A DNA stretch of 64,000 nucleotides from Candidatus Nitronauta litoralis (GTDB lineage Bacteria > Nitrospinota > Nitrospinia > Nitrospinales > Nitrospinaceae): NCBI GenBank assembly GCA_015698285.1, contig CP048685.1, positions 620,001-684,000 on the forward strand, written 5' to 3'. The notes under the pieces are model-generated. The model was given only the letters and a program-made list of their open reading frames with translations, ran no database searches and had not been told where the DNA came from. Positions 43,936 to 54,049 of this stretch are shown here, one piece after another. Each line of letters opens with the position of its first letter. The first letter of the stretch is position 1. Position numbers and translations under genes: made by a program.

Positions 43936-46431
43936 ATGCAGGAGTACGATTTTAAAGACATTGAAGCCCGCTGGCAGGCTTATTGGGATACTAATAAATC
44001 CTTCAGCGTCCGCGAAGATAAAGACCGGCCCAAATACTACCTTTTAGAGATGTTCCCCTACCCGTCCGGGCGTATTCACATGGGACACGTTCGTAATTAC
44101 ACCATCGGGGACGCCCTGGCCCGCTTCAAAAGAATGCAGGGATTCAATGTGCTGCATCCCATCGGATGGGACGCGTTTGGCATGCCCGCTGAAAACGCAG
44201 CGATCAAAAATAATTCTCACCCCTGGAAATGGACGCTGGCCAATATCGACACCATGCGCGACCAGCTCAAACGCCTCGGGTTGAGTTACGACTGGGACCG
44301 CGAAACCGCGACCTGCACACCGGAATACTACCGCTGGAACCAGTGGTGTTTCCTCAAGTTCCACGAACGCGGACTGGTCTACAGGAAAAAATCCATCGTC
44401 AACTGGTGCGAACCCTGCCAGACGGTGCTCGCCAATGAACAGGTAGTGGATGGTAAATGCTGGCGCTGCGACAATCCCGTCATCGACCGCGAACAGGACG
44501 GCTGGTTTTTCAAAATCACCGAATACGCCGACCGTCTGCTGGAAGGTTGCAAGGAGCTTTCCGGCTCCTGGCCCGAACAGGTCCTGACCATGCAGTCCAA
44601 TTGGATCGGGAAAAGTTTCGGTGCTGAGGTTGAATTCAAAGTAAAGGATCAGGATGAATCGATCCTGGTGTTCACCACTCGACCAGACACCCTCTACGGC
44701 GCAACGTTCATGGTGCTGGCTCCAGAACATCCCCTGACCACGCAACTCTCGCGCAGAACGGATCAGGAATCGGCGGTTGATGAATTTGTCGCACGCATGA
44801 AGCGGATGGAGAAAAAAGACCGCACTGCAGAAGGCGGCGAAAAAGATGGCGTCTTCACTGGAGCTTATGCCATTAACCCGCTCACCGGAGATCCAGTCCC
44901 GGTTTGGACAGCCAACTTTGTTCTCATGGACTACGGAACTGGTGCGATCATGTCGGTCCCCGCTCATGATCAACGTGATTTTGAATTTGCCAGAAAGTAC
45001 AAATTGCCCATCCGCGTGGTTATCACTCCGGCAGATGGCAACCTCAATGCTGATGAACTCGAAACAGCTTTTGTCTCAGATGGTGCCATGGTGCAATCCG
45101 GAGATTTTAACGGGCTCGCCGGACAGGAAGCGCGAAAAACCGTATGCGACCACCTCAACCAGCAGGGCATCGGCAAAGCCACGGTCAACTTTCGTCTGCG
45201 CGACTGGGGTGTTTCCCGCCAGCGTTACTGGGGGACACCGGTACCGATGGTTTTGTGCGAATCCTGTGGCACGGTACCGGTTCCAGAAGACCAACTGCCG
45301 GTAGTATTGCCAACTGATGTTGACCTCGGCGATGGTGGACAGTCGCCGCTTCACACGCTCGAATCGTTTTACAAAGTCGACTGTCCAAAATGTGGCGCAG
45401 CAGCCCGGCGCGAAACCGACACACTCGACACTTTTATCTGTTCGTCCTGGTACTTCGACCGCTACACATCCCCGCATGACGAGAAGCATGCCTTTGATCC
45501 GGAGGCGAGCCGATACTGGATGCCGGTGGATCAATACATCGGCGGCATCGAACACGCTATCCTTCACCTGCTTTACTCCAGGTTTTTTCATCACATTTTC
45601 CGCGACATGGGGTTGATGCATTCTCCCGAGCCCTTTGACCATCTGTTGACCCAGGGAATGGTTATCAAAGACGGAAGCAAGATGTCGAAGTCTAAAGGAA
45701 ACGTGGTCGACCCGGACCGCATCATTGAACAATACGGAGCCGACACAGCCCGGTTGTTCATCCTGTTCGCGGCCCCTCCTGTCAAAGACCTTGAATGGAG
45801 CGACCAGGGGGTCGAAGGATGTTATCGGTTTCTCAAACGGGTGTGGGTCATTTTCCAGGAACTGGCGGGAAGCATCAGGGAGGCGGGTGAACTTCCAGAG
45901 GCCAATGCAGACATTTCCCCACCCTTAAAAGACCTGCGGCGCATGACACACATAACCATCAAACGCGTAACAGACGATACTGCGGTTCGCATGCAGTTCA
46001 ATACGGCGATCGCTGCGATCATGGAACTGGTCAACCATCTTTACAATTTCCGCGATGGATGGGCGAAATCCGAACCCACCCCGGAGGATCGGGCTGTTGT
46101 GAAAGAGGCATTGGAAAACCTGGTTTTGCTGCTGGCCCCCTTCGCTCCGCACATTGCAGAGGACATGTGGTCCGCTTTGGGATATGCTGAGACGACAGAC
46201 CGGGCTGCCTGGCCGGTTTATAATGAAGCGTTGATGCAGGCGGATGAAATCACCATTGTGGTGCAGATCAATGGTAAAGTCCGGCAAAAACTGACTGTAC
46301 CCAAAGCCATCAGCGAGGATGATCTGAAATCCAAAGCAATGGAAGATGAGAAGATCCTCCCCTGGGTTGAAGGCAAAACCGTGCGCAAGACCATCGTGGT
46401 ACCCGGGAAACTCGTCAATATCGTCGTATGA
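43936..46431 (+). CDS. leuS: Leucyl-tRNA synthetase
   Basis: An 831-residue class I aminoacyl-tRNA synthetase. HIGH motif HMGHVRN near 47-53, the CP1 editing domain at about 220-420 ([20 protein letters not shown]), zinc-type Cys pairs (CEPCQ, CRWCD-like WRCDNP), KMSKSKGN near 582-589, and the anticodon/C-terminal domain with [12 protein letters not shown]. Its stop overlaps the next frame by ATGA, so it is coupled to lptE. Confidence 0.98.
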   Translation: MQEYDFKDIEARWQAYWDTNKSFSVREDKDRPKYYLLEMFPYPSGRIHMGHVRNYTIGDALARFKRMQGFNVLHPIGWDAFGMPAENAAIKNNSHPWKWTLANIDTMRDQLKRLGLSYDWDRETATCTPEYYRWNQWCFLKFHERGLVYRKKSIVNWCEPCQTVLANEQVVDGKCWRCDNPVIDREQDGWFFKITEYADRLLEGCKELSGSWPEQVLTMQSNWIGKSFGAEVEFKVKDQDESILVFTTRPDTLYGATFMVLAPEHPLTTQLSRRTDQESAVDEFVARMKRMEKKDRTAEGGEKDGVFTGAYAINPLTGDPVPVWTANFVLMDYGTGAIMSVPAHDQRDFEFARKYKLPIRVVITPADGNLNADELETAFVSDGAMVQSGDFNGLAGQEARKTVCDHLNQQGIGKATVNFRLRDWGVSRQRYWGTPVPMVLCESCGTVPVPEDQLPVVLPTDVDLGDGGQSPLHTLESFYKVDCPKCGAAARRETDTLDTFICSSWYFDRYTSPHDEKHAFDPEASRYWMPVDQYIGGIEHAILHLLYSRFFHHIFRDMGLMHSPEPFDHLLTQGMVIKDGSKMSKSKGNVVDPDRIIEQYGADTARLFILFAAPPVKDLEWSDQGVEGCYRFLKRVWVIFQELAGSIREAGELPEANADISPPLKDLRRMTHITIKRVTDDTAVRMQFNTAIAAIMELVNHLYNFRDGWAKSEPTPEDRAVVKEALENLVLLLAPFAPHIAEDMWSALGYAETTDRAAWPVYNEALMQADEITIVVQINGKVRQKLTVPKAISEDDLKSKAMEDEKILPWVEGKTVRKTIVVPGKLVNIVV

Positions 46432-46442
46432 AGGAGACTCAC

Positions 46443-46991
46443 TTGGCTCACCGAAATGTGGTAATCCCTGACTGGAGTTTTCGGCTGTTGAAATGCCTTC
46501 TATTGATCAGCTTGCTTATTATCAGTGGTTGCGGTTACCGTTTGTCTGGCACCGGCTCTTCACTGCCACCGCATATCAAAACCATCGCTATCCCGGTTTT
46601 CAAAAACAAGTCGAGTGAACCCACCATTCATCCGCGCCTGACCAATACCATTCGACGTGCCTTTCTAACTGACGGGCGACTCAAGCTGGTGGACGACCCC
46701 AAAAAAGCTCACCTTGTACTGAACGGTATCCTCGAATTCTACGACCTTCGCGCTGTCACATTCGATGTCAATGACCGGGCCATTGAATACTGGGTGTATC
46801 TGGGGGTCAATGTGGATGTAAAAGACCGGGTAAAGGGAAAGACCTTCCAGAAGGAAAACCTGCGTACCCGCTGGGACTACCGTCCAACTGCCAATGTGGT
46901 CAACGCCGAAGCCAACAGACAGGAAGCGCTCGACGAGGCCTTCCGCGATGTCTCTATCCGGTTGGTCAGCCTGATCATTGACCAGTTCTGA
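46443..46991 (+). CDS. lptE: LPS-assembly lipoprotein LptE
   Basis: A 182-residue outer-membrane lipoprotein. The lipobox LLIISGCGYRLSG is followed by the LptE fold (PPHIKTIAIPVFKNKSSEPT, RLTNTIRRAFLTDGRLKLVD). LptE plugs the LptD barrel in LPS transport. Two starts are possible: ATG 46428, overlapping the leuS stop, or TTG 46443. I prefer TTG because AAGGAG sits 6 nt before it, inside the first codons of the longer form. The leuS-lptE-holA order supports the assignment. Confidence 0.9.
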   Translation: MAHRNVVIPDWSFRLLKCLLLISLLIISGCGYRLSGTGSSLPPHIKTIAIPVFKNKSSEPTIHPRLTNTIRRAFLTDGRLKLVDDPKKAHLVLNGILEFYDLRAVTFDVNDRAIEYWVYLGVNVDVKDRVKGKTFQKENLRTRWDYRPTANVVNAEANRQEALDEAFRDVSIRLVSLIIDQF

Positions 46992-47000
46992 TCTGAAACC

Positions 47001-47996
47001 GTGAACGCCTTTGAGCTAAAGGGAAAACTGACGGAAGACAACCGCCTGCCGGTTTACTTCCTGTATGGCCCCGAACGGTTCCTTGCCACCGAAATCATCG
47101 ACCTGCTCACCAAACAACTGGTCACCGAAGACAACCGCGATTTCAATTTTGAAGCATTCGATGGCGCTTCCTCCAAACCTTCCGACTGGATCAATTCTGC
47201 TAAAACCATGTCCTTCTTTGGAGGGGACAAACTGGTCGTTGTTGAGGGAATTGATGGCGCATCGTGGGATGATGCGGGTATCGCTATGATGGTGGAATAC
47301 GCCAAAAACCCGGTCCGGGAAGCCTGTCTTGTCATGACTGCGCTCAAGGCGGACCGGAAACGGAAAGTATACAAGGCCCTTTGTGCCTTGCCCGGTGCAG
47401 CCGAGTGCACGCCCCCTCATGAAGGTATGCTGTCCCCCTGGCTACGGGATCGCGCCAAGGAGAAAGGGTATACGCTGAGTGTGGCCGCCGCCGACAGGAT
47501 GGTCGCACGAATTGGCCCCCTACCGGGGCGACTGATCTCGGAACTGGATAAGGTCTTGACCTATGCAGGAAAAAATAAAAAGGTGAGCGAAGAAGATGTC
47601 ACGACCGTTGTAGGTGATATCCGTCTCGAAACCGTTTTCGCCCTGACCGACGCGCTTAAGGAAAAGAATGCAGGGCGCGCGTTGTCGCTATTACGCAACC
47701 AACTCAAACACGGTGAAGAACCTCTCAAACTACTGGGCACCATCGCCTGGCAATTCCGCATGATCTGGGAGGTGAAACATTTTCAGAAAAGAAACATGCC
47801 GAGCGCTGGCATCGCCCGTGCTATGGGACAAAAACCTTTTGTCGTAGACAAAGCGGCACGTTACACGCGCAATTTTTCGGAAGTACAGCTGAAGGAAGGC
47901 TTGCGGTCACTCGCCTGGGCGGACCGCGAACTGAAAACCAGCGGGAAAGATCCTGCTGGTATTATGGAAACACTGGTACTAAAACTGGCGAGCTGA
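47001..47996 (+). CDS. holA: DNA polymerase III delta subunit
   Basis: A 331-residue clamp-loader subunit. The N-terminal LPVYFLYGPERFLATEIIDL has the degenerate P-loop of HolA, then DFNFEAFDGASSKPSDWINS and LVVVEGIDG. The C-terminal helical part contains LKHGEEPLKLLGTIAWQFRM. GTG start, 10 bp after lptE. It opens the beta clamp within the replisome. Confidence 0.93.
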   Translation: MNAFELKGKLTEDNRLPVYFLYGPERFLATEIIDLLTKQLVTEDNRDFNFEAFDGASSKPSDWINSAKTMSFFGGDKLVVVEGIDGASWDDAGIAMMVEYAKNPVREACLVMTALKADRKRKVYKALCALPGAAECTPPHEGMLSPWLRDRAKEKGYTLSVAAADRMVARIGPLPGRLISELDKVLTYAGKNKKVSEEDVTTVVGDIRLETVFALTDALKEKNAGRALSLLRNQLKHGEEPLKLLGTIAWQFRMIWEVKHFQKRNMPSAGIARAMGQKPFVVDKAARYTRNFSEVQLKEGLRSLAWADRELKTSGKDPAGIMETLVLKLAS

Positions 47997-48098
47997 GTTT
48001 AAATAGCAGACATTCTAAACACCTACCCAAATAAAAAAGCTAACACCAAATATATATTCTGGATACTTTTTTCAGGGACTTCGCAATCTTTAAAAAAA

Positions 48099-48371
48099 TT
48101 ACGCTGATGCGCTCATCGCGTTGACCCGACGGGTAAGGCTTGAAATTTTACGGGCAGCGGCACGTTTGTGGATCACACCTTTGCTTGCAATCTTGGCGAT
48201 ACTCTTCTGTGCATCGTGCAGAGCCTTTTTTGCATCTTCCCCGTTATTTTCTTCAACGGCTGCATACACTTTTTTAGTGTGAGTTTTTAACTGTGTGCGG
48301 AAACCACGGTTGCGTGCGGAACGGGTCAAACTTTGTCGATGACGCTTGAGCGCCGATTTATGATTGGCCAA
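48099..48371 (-). CDS. rpsT: Ribosomal protein S20, UUG start
   Basis: A 90-residue basic protein beginning (M)ANHKSALKRHRQSLTRSARN, with the usual S20 length. The start codon is TTG at 48371, with GGAGG 8 nt upstream (48379-48383); there is no ATG in frame near it. E. coli rpsT also uses UUG, where the weak start supports autoregulation. It faces holA. No terminator was seen after the stop. Confidence 0.96.
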   Translation of the reverse strand: MANHKSALKRHRQSLTRSARNRGFRTQLKTHTKKVYAAVEENNGEDAKKALHDAQKSIAKIASKGVIHKRAAARKISSLTRRVNAMSASA

Positions 48372-48493
48372 CGAACAAACCTCCAAATAGGATAAACACC
48401 CGTCTTAGCGGGCAGGACAAATAGCGAAACAGGGATTTTATACCAAAACCGGGGCAAAAACAAAGAAGAAATTGGCCCAAATGATGCTAAGGG

Positions 48494-48997
48494 CTAAATA
48501 TTGCGCAAGTTGCCGATGAGGCTATCGACCTGGTTGGTGAGGCCGCCGATGAGGCTTTGGAGTCGATCTGAAGCGCCATCCTTATTCAATAGGGGCAGCA
48601 GAAGATCGCTGTTCTGAACTTTCGGGAATACCAGTTTGAAGCTTTCCAGCTCCTTTTCGATATTAACGATCAAATCTTCCGGCACATCGTCAACCGAACC
48701 CAGGATGGATTCCAGAGGATTTTGCAGCCGAAACAGGAGTGAATTGAGTGGTTCCTGCTGAACTGCGGCATCAGCTTGAGGAGCGATCAAGGCCTGTTGC
48801 ACAAGACCGGGTAAATCGTTGGCAAGCCCCGAAGTCTCAGACCGGATGGCTTCCAGGAGGGAATCGGAGTTCAATGACACCTCATCCCCTTTCAGTGATT
48901 CTGTTAAATCTGCAACACTAAACGTCGATGGCTTGGAATCCCCGCTGACGGGAGGTTTGGGTGAAATCTTTAATATTTCTCCGATGGGATCTACCAT
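48494..48997 (-). CDS. Hypothetical cytoplasmic protein
   Basis: A 167-residue acidic helical protein with no signal peptide or TM (DPIGEILKISPKPPVSGDSK, SLNSDSLLEAIRSETSGLAN, ending DSLIGNLRNI). The ATG at 48997 has AGGA upstream; the frame is open to a TTG at 49042. I recognise no family. It sits between rpsT and the phosphorelay genes on the same strand. Confidence 0.6.
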   Translation of the reverse strand: MVDPIGEILKISPKPPVSGDSKPSTFSVADLTESLKGDEVSLNSDSLLEAIRSETSGLANDLPGLVQQALIAPQADAAVQQEPLNSLLFRLQNPLESILGSVDDVPEDLIVNIEKELESFKLVFPKVQNSDLLLPLLNKDGASDRLQSLIGGLTNQVDSLIGNLRNI

Positions 48998-49138
48998 GAT
49001 GTCCTGCCTTGATAAATGGTCTCTACTTATATTATCGGACAAAAGTGCCGAAAGATAATACCTTTCAACTCAGAATCTGAATAAATTTCTTGCCCATTCC
49101 GGCTGAAATTTTACAAGACGAATATAAACATTAAAAGT

Positions 49139-49819
49139 TTACGTGTCTGCCAATACGGTTTTTTTTAGATGGCGTTTGAGACGAATAAACTGGTATTCCA
49201 CCTGGGCAAAACAGGCTCTGGAGATGGCACTTTCCCGATCATGACTGGCCCGTTCCAGTTGCTGGGCTGCTTCATATAAACATTCTGCAGCCAGGTTACC
49301 CGAAGCACCTTTTAATGAATGCGCTGCACTACTGACCTGCCCTAGATTGTCTTGCCGAAACCCATCGCGAATTTTCTCCAATTGATTGGGAGCATCTCCC
49401 AGAAAAACCTCTGAGATATCATGCAACAATTCTTCGTCATCATCACACTGCAACATTGCTGCAGTGCTGTTGAGCGCAACCGGTTCCAACTGTGGAGCCA
49501 GTTTCACCACGAACTCGAACAGATCGTCTTCCTTCGGGGGTCGTTTCAGGCTGTGTAACTCCTTTCCTGTAGAATACCCAACCGTCGCCAAAGGCAGGAG
49601 GTTCCCTGACTCACCCAACTCAGTCATCATTTCTGCAAGGTGTTCGGGCTTTTCCCGATAAATATCCTCATCGACCACCACCAACTCCAAAGGAGTCTCG
49701 GCAATTTTTTTCTTTGCCCCAGACAACGATTCACAAACCCAGACTTCGTGCCCCCACGACACCAAGGGCTTGAAGGCAGCAACGACCTCCAGGTCCTTTG
49801 CAATCAGTAACAGTCTCAT
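49139..49819 (-). CDS. Receiver-like / Hpt phosphotransfer protein
   Basis: A 226-residue protein. Residues 1-110 resemble a receiver fold (LLLIAKDLEVVAAFKPLVSW, LELVVVDEDIY with Asp 50) but lack the full acidic and Lys set, so it is likely a degenerate receiver. Residues about 130-220 form an Hpt domain with the phosphorylatable His in AAHSLKGASGNL (H167). It lies 19 bp downstream of a receiver-only gene, forming a two-gene phosphorelay module without a local kinase. Confidence 0.85.
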   Translation of the reverse strand: MRLLLIAKDLEVVAAFKPLVSWGHEVWVCESLSGAKKKIAETPLELVVVDEDIYREKPEHLAEMMTELGESGNLLPLATVGYSTGKELHSLKRPPKEDDLFEFVVKLAPQLEPVALNSTAAMLQCDDDEELLHDISEVFLGDAPNQLEKIRDGFRQDNLGQVSSAAHSLKGASGNLAAECLYEAAQQLERASHDRESAISRACFAQVEYQFIRLKRHLKKTVLADT

Positions 49820-49837
49820 TTCAAAACACCTCGAAAA

Positions 49838-50215
49838 TTATCTGGCAGGTTGCCTGTTAAGCAACGCTTCAATTTTACTCATTAATCGTTTGATATCTAC
49901 AGGTTTCGTATCGTAATCGTCGCAACCGGCGGCCAGCGCTTTTTCTGCGTCGCCAGACATCGCGTGGGCCGACAAACCCAAAACCGGAATTCTCCCAAGC
50001 TTGGAATCTGCCTTGATCAGACTGGTGGCAGTCCAGCCATCCATGACCGGCAGGCTCATATCCATCAGGATCAGGTCAGGATGTTCGGACCCTGCCTTTT
50101 CAACTCCCTCCCTGCCATCAACCGCCATCACGACTTCAAATCCGCGCCTTATCAAACGACGCGACAACATATCGCGATTCATTTCATTATCTTCAACCAG
50201 CAACAGTTTGGGCAT
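49838..50215 (-). CDS. Single-domain response regulator
   Basis: A 125-residue CheY-like receiver. Phosphoacceptor Asp 52 in LILMDMSLPVMDGW, acidic pocket VEDNEMNRDML, Ser 82 in GLSAHAM and Lys 104 in DTKPVD. There is no output domain. It probably exchanges phosphate with the Hpt protein encoded next, in a relay to an unseen hybrid kinase. Confidence 0.93.
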   Translation of the reverse strand: MPKLLLVEDNEMNRDMLSRRLIRRGFEVVMAVDGREGVEKAGSEHPDLILMDMSLPVMDGWTATSLIKADSKLGRIPVLGLSAHAMSGDAEKALAAGCDDYDTKPVDIKRLMSKIEALLNRQPAR

Positions 50216-50422
50216 TTGAAATCAAAAGGTAGACACAAATCCTGATGGTTAATGTATGGCCTGTGGAATTAATCTTAACCGCAGGTCCCGGCGTTTTCAA
50301 CTCCTCAACAATCTTCTGACAACGAGAAAAAAGAAACTTTTGCGGGGCCTATCGCTCATCGTCTGCATAAAACCACTCTTTCTGTTGCTCCTCTGGTCCA
50401 GAGTGCCCTAAAATTTACCTCT

Positions 50423-51106
50423 ATGGCTATGCAACTCAAAGAAGTCGTGCCTTTTGGTCGATCATTGGAAGAGTACCGATTGATGTTCAATTTAACCGAA
50501 GCCGACATTGAGAAATCAATCCTGAGCGTGGCGGACGGACCCGCCAGCTTCAATGCAGAAATGGCGAAAATTAATAAATCGGTTATTTCTCTGGATCCGC
50601 TCTACCGCTTCGATGCTCTCGAAATCAGGAACCGGTTTTTTGAGGTTGTGGACGATATCATTGATCAGGTGAAACAGTCACCGGGCGACTGGGTGTGGAA
50701 CTATCACGGTTCACCGGAAAACCTGAAAAAAACCCGGACAAAGGTTTTGAACCTCTTTCAGGAAGACTATCAATCGGTTCGAAGGGACCTGGCCTACAAG
50801 GAGGGAGCCTTACCGGAATTAAACTTTCCTGGTAAAACTTTTGAATTGGTACTTTGCTCGCATTTCCTGTTTCTTTATTCAAAACAACTGGACCATGAGT
50901 TCCATCTAAAATCGATCAAGGAAATGATACGGGTCGGGAATGAAGTGAGAATTTTCCCCTTGCTCAGCTTGATGCTGGAAAAATATCCGCACCTGGACAA
51001 ATTGATCCATCACCTGAAGCAAAAAAATCTGCACGTCGAAATAGTTAAAGTACCCTACGAACTTCAACGCGGCGGGGACGAGATGTTGATCGTCAAAAGA
51101 AGATGA
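50423..51106 (+). CDS. Methyltransferase-like protein, hypothetical
   Basis: A 227-residue cytoplasmic protein. N-terminal VVPFGRSLEEYRLMFNLTEA, middle GPASFNAEMAKINKSVISLD, DPLYRF, then FELVLCSHFLFLYSKQLD and EVRIFPLLSLML. This matches a small family annotated as SAM-dependent methyltransferase-like. The clear GxGxG motif is replaced by VADGPASFNAE, so catalytic activity is uncertain. It stands alone and divergent from the response regulator. Confidence 0.7.
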   Translation: MAMQLKEVVPFGRSLEEYRLMFNLTEADIEKSILSVADGPASFNAEMAKINKSVISLDPLYRFDALEIRNRFFEVVDDIIDQVKQSPGDWVWNYHGSPENLKKTRTKVLNLFQEDYQSVRRDLAYKEGALPELNFPGKTFELVLCSHFLFLYSKQLDHEFHLKSIKEMIRVGNEVRIFPLLSLMLEKYPHLDKLIHHLKQKNLHVEIVKVPYELQRGGDEMLIVKRR

Positions 51107-51280
51107 CAAACTTTGCCGATTTGTAATGGGCACACTCCTTTAGAAAAAGGTCCTGGCCCCTACGGGAGGAGAAGAATACCCACAATCTGACTCAGATATT
51201 CCTACAATATTGAATTTATGACCTGAAAATGTCCCAGCGCTCAATTGACTCTATAAAAAGAGTCTGTTATTTTGCCCGGC

Positions 51281-51688
51281 ATGACCAAAGCCACTACCAT
51301 ATTTCTATTTCTTGTTGTCTGGTTCCTAGCCACAGTCAGTTTTGGAATGGCGAGCCCTCATGCCCACAAGGGAGAAAACCCCTTCCAAAATACAGGCTCT
51401 TCCAATATGGCTCATTGCCCCCACCATGAAAACCCCCTGCAGGGACTTTGCCCTCATCTCATTCTCGGGCATAGGGGAATACCAGCCAAGTGCATCATTA
51501 GTCAAGGCTGTAAACCCTTGCCAAATGGAATGCCGCATTCACTTTCTTTGAACTTTCCCACAGCCTGGGATGTATCCTATTTCGAAATGGGATTTCCAGC
51601 GCATGAAAAATATTTTCATCCAGACACGCCCCTCTTTCCTGAAATTATGATTCAGGACGCAACAGACCCTCCTCCCAAAGCTCTCTAA
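51281..51688 (+). CDS. Small secreted Cys/His-rich protein
   Basis: A 135-residue protein. The signal segment is TIFLFLVVWFLATVSFGMAS. The mature part has HAHKGENPF, then CPHHENPLQGLCPHLILGHR, CIISQGC and further His residues, which suggests metal binding. The ATG at 51281 lacks a good Shine-Dalgarno, and a possible promoter (TTGACT 51245, TATTTT 51268) would put the transcript start at about the ATG. It precedes the TonB receptor by 160 bp. No family is assigned. Confidence 0.65.
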   Translation: MTKATTIFLFLVVWFLATVSFGMASPHAHKGENPFQNTGSSNMAHCPHHENPLQGLCPHLILGHRGIPAKCIISQGCKPLPNGMPHSLSLNFPTAWDVSYFEMGFPAHEKYFHPDTPLFPEIMIQDATDPPPKAL

Positions 51689-51849
51689 TTCCTCCTCAAT
51701 TTTAGATTAACTTTTTCAAATCAGCCTGCCTGTTGGCATTGGCAGGCTCAATGTGAAGGACCGTAATGCTTTGCGGCCAGCTTACACCCTGAGCGTATTC
51801 AGGTCCTGATTTTGTCATGTTGGTGAACTTGCCTCTAAGGGAGATTAGA

Positions 51850-53937
51850 ATGAACAACCTATCAAGATTACCGGTTCTTGCAGTTTTCACAGTTGCATTA
51901 TTGGGAGCCTCTACCGACTTAATTTTAGCGGCAGAAAACAATACGACTATCCAATTAAAAGAAGTCCAGGTTATTGCAGATAAAGAAAAAATCAAAAGCA
52001 CATTAACTGTCCCCAGCAATCAGGATGCTTTAAAAGAAATCCAAAGCACCCCCGGGGGTGCCAACATAGTTGCTGAGGAGAAGTTTGAGAAAAAATACAC
52101 ACAGAGCTTTGCCGATACTCTCGCTCTCACTCCAGGAGTTTACGCCCAAAAACGATTCGGTGAAGAGGTGAGGTTTTCCATGCGGGGTTCCGGGTTATCC
52201 CGTGGATTCCATATGCTGGGGATCAAATTATTGCAGGATGGCATCCCTTTCAATCTAGCGGATGGAAGCGGTGACTTCCAGGAATCTGATTTTCTGGCAC
52301 AACAGCGAATCGAGGTTTACAAAGGAGGCAATTCGCTTCAGTACGGAGGGACCGCCCTGGGGGGAACAGTCAATATGATTACCAAAAATGGCATCAGCCA
52401 CCCAGGCCAGCAAGTCCGACTTGAAACCGGATCGGATGATACGTTCCGCTTCCACTTGCAAACCGGCCATGAGTTTGAGAGTTCGGATTTATTTCTCAGC
52501 CTGTCCGGCACAACAAGTGATGATTTTCGAGATCATTCCGAACAAGAAAATATCAAATTTAATGGAAACTTTGGTCTACGTCTTTCAGACCAGGTCGAAA
52601 GCCGGTTTTACTTCACGACCAACATTATTTCTCAAGAACTTCCTGGAGAAATTCCGATCAATACAGTCCTGACTCTTCCCGAAACAGCAAACCCCGATGC
52701 TATCCTCTCTGACTGGCAACGCGACATCAACTCGGTCAGACTTGCGAACAAAACCACCTTTGACCTGGGTAACGGACGCTTTGTGGATGTGGGGGCCTTC
52801 ATAAATCACAAAAACCTATTCCACCCGATCACCCGGTTTGTTGGAGTGATTGACCAGGAAAGTGTAGATTTCGGTTTCTTTGCTCAAGGGTATGGCTCTT
52901 ATAACATTGGACAATTCGAAAACAATTTCCGAGCAGGATTCACAACCCAGTTTGGACACACAAATGCTCTTTTGTTCTCAAATATTGGAGGACAACGGGG
53001 AGCCTTGAGATCCGATCAGGATCAATACGCCCAAACGGCTGTTATATATGGAGAGAATCATTTCTTTGTCATCCCCGAGCTGGCTTTAATCACCGGGGGT
53101 CAAATCGTTGTTGCCGGTCGAGAGGCAGATAACAATTTGATGCCTGCGAGGAGCGACTCGGAAACCTACGCGACATTCAATCCCCGTGTGGGCTTGCTGT
53201 ATCAACACTCTGACTCAATTCAATTTTTTGCAAATATCACCCGAAGCTACGAGCCACCTGATTTCATCAACCTGACCCAGGCCGGGACTATGGGCTTCAT
53301 TCCACTGGATGCACAGCGTGCATGGACCGGTGAAATAGGAACACGCGGGCAATACGGCCCCGTGTCCTGGGATCTCGTTTTCTACAGGGCCTGGCTCGAC
53401 GATGAACTATTGCAATTCGCAACCGGTCCCGGAATACCAGCTTCAACCTTTAACGCAGACGATACCATTCATCAGGGTATCGAGGTCGGTCTGAATTTTA
53501 TGTTAGGACAAAATCTCCTGATGGGCGGTGATAGCCTGCGTTGGAGTAACGCCTACACTTTCAGCGATTTCTACTTTGATGGCGATGTCCAATACGGGAA
53601 TAACACCATTGCAGGGCAACCCCCTCACTTTTTTCAAACTGAATTACGTTACGAGCATAAAAATGGCTGGTACATTGCGCCAAATGCAGAAGTGGCGAGT
53701 TCAGCCTTTGTGGACTTCAGCAACACCCTCAAAGCTCCTGATTACGCCATAATGGGTTTCACGGCAGGGTATCGCGTCAATGAAAATATCGACCTGTTTG
53801 TCAGTGGTCGCAATCTGCTGGATGAAGAATATGCTGCCACCTTTTCGACCATTGCCAGCCCAAATCCCTTCAACACTTCAACATTTTTTCCAGGGGATGA
53901 CCGAAGGCTGTTTGGCGGAGTAACGGTTAACTTTTAA
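51850..53937 (+). CDS. TonB-dependent outer-membrane receptor
   Basis: A 695-residue OM importer. The signal peptide ends near ILAAE. The plug domain has QSFADTLALTPGVYAQKRFG, FSMRGSGLSRGFHMLGIKLL and YGGTALGGTVNMITKNG. The C-terminal barrel ends in DRRLFGGVTVNF with a terminal Phe. The ATG at 51850 has GGGAGATTAGA upstream; an ATG at 51817 is in frame but lacks a signal-like start. Substrate unknown; the neighbours hint at a metal complex. A weak stem (GCCTGCC/GGCAGGC, 51724-51747) precedes it. Confidence 0.93.
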   Translation: MNNLSRLPVLAVFTVALLGASTDLILAAENNTTIQLKEVQVIADKEKIKSTLTVPSNQDALKEIQSTPGGANIVAEEKFEKKYTQSFADTLALTPGVYAQKRFGEEVRFSMRGSGLSRGFHMLGIKLLQDGIPFNLADGSGDFQESDFLAQQRIEVYKGGNSLQYGGTALGGTVNMITKNGISHPGQQVRLETGSDDTFRFHLQTGHEFESSDLFLSLSGTTSDDFRDHSEQENIKFNGNFGLRLSDQVESRFYFTTNIISQELPGEIPINTVLTLPETANPDAILSDWQRDINSVRLANKTTFDLGNGRFVDVGAFINHKNLFHPITRFVGVIDQESVDFGFFAQGYGSYNIGQFENNFRAGFTTQFGHTNALLFSNIGGQRGALRSDQDQYAQTAVIYGENHFFVIPELALITGGQIVVAGREADNNLMPARSDSETYATFNPRVGLLYQHSDSIQFFANITRSYEPPDFINLTQAGTMGFIPLDAQRAWTGEIGTRGQYGPVSWDLVFYRAWLDDELLQFATGPGIPASTFNADDTIHQGIEVGLNFMLGQNLLMGGDSLRWSNAYTFSDFYFDGDVQYGNNTIAGQPPHFFQTELRYEHKNGWYIAPNAEVASSAFVDFSNTLKAPDYAIMGFTAGYRVNENIDLFVSGRNLLDEEYAATFSTIASPNPFNTSTFFPGDDRRLFGGVTVNF

Positions 53938-53961
53938 ATTCCGTCAGACCTATATTAAGGC

Positions 53962-54004
53962 TCAACCCTTGTAGTTCAGAAGATCACAGAGCTGCAAGGG
54001 TTGA
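53962..54004 (+). promoter_or_regulatory. Strong intercistronic hairpin
   Basis: TCAACCCTTGTAG (53962-53974) pairs with CTGCAAGGGTTGA (53992-54004), 13 pairs with one G-U, loop 17 nt. No T-run follows. It lies between the TonB receptor and the amidohydrolase, where it could stabilise or cleave the transcript or lower downstream expression. Confidence 0.65.
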
Positions 54005-54049
54005 TTTGAATTGCACAAAAACAGCTGTTTTAAAAAGAGGTTTCAAAAA

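Noticed and set aside
44044-44973. Minus-strand open frame of 309 codons
   Set aside because: Antisense to leuS; no recognisable domain.
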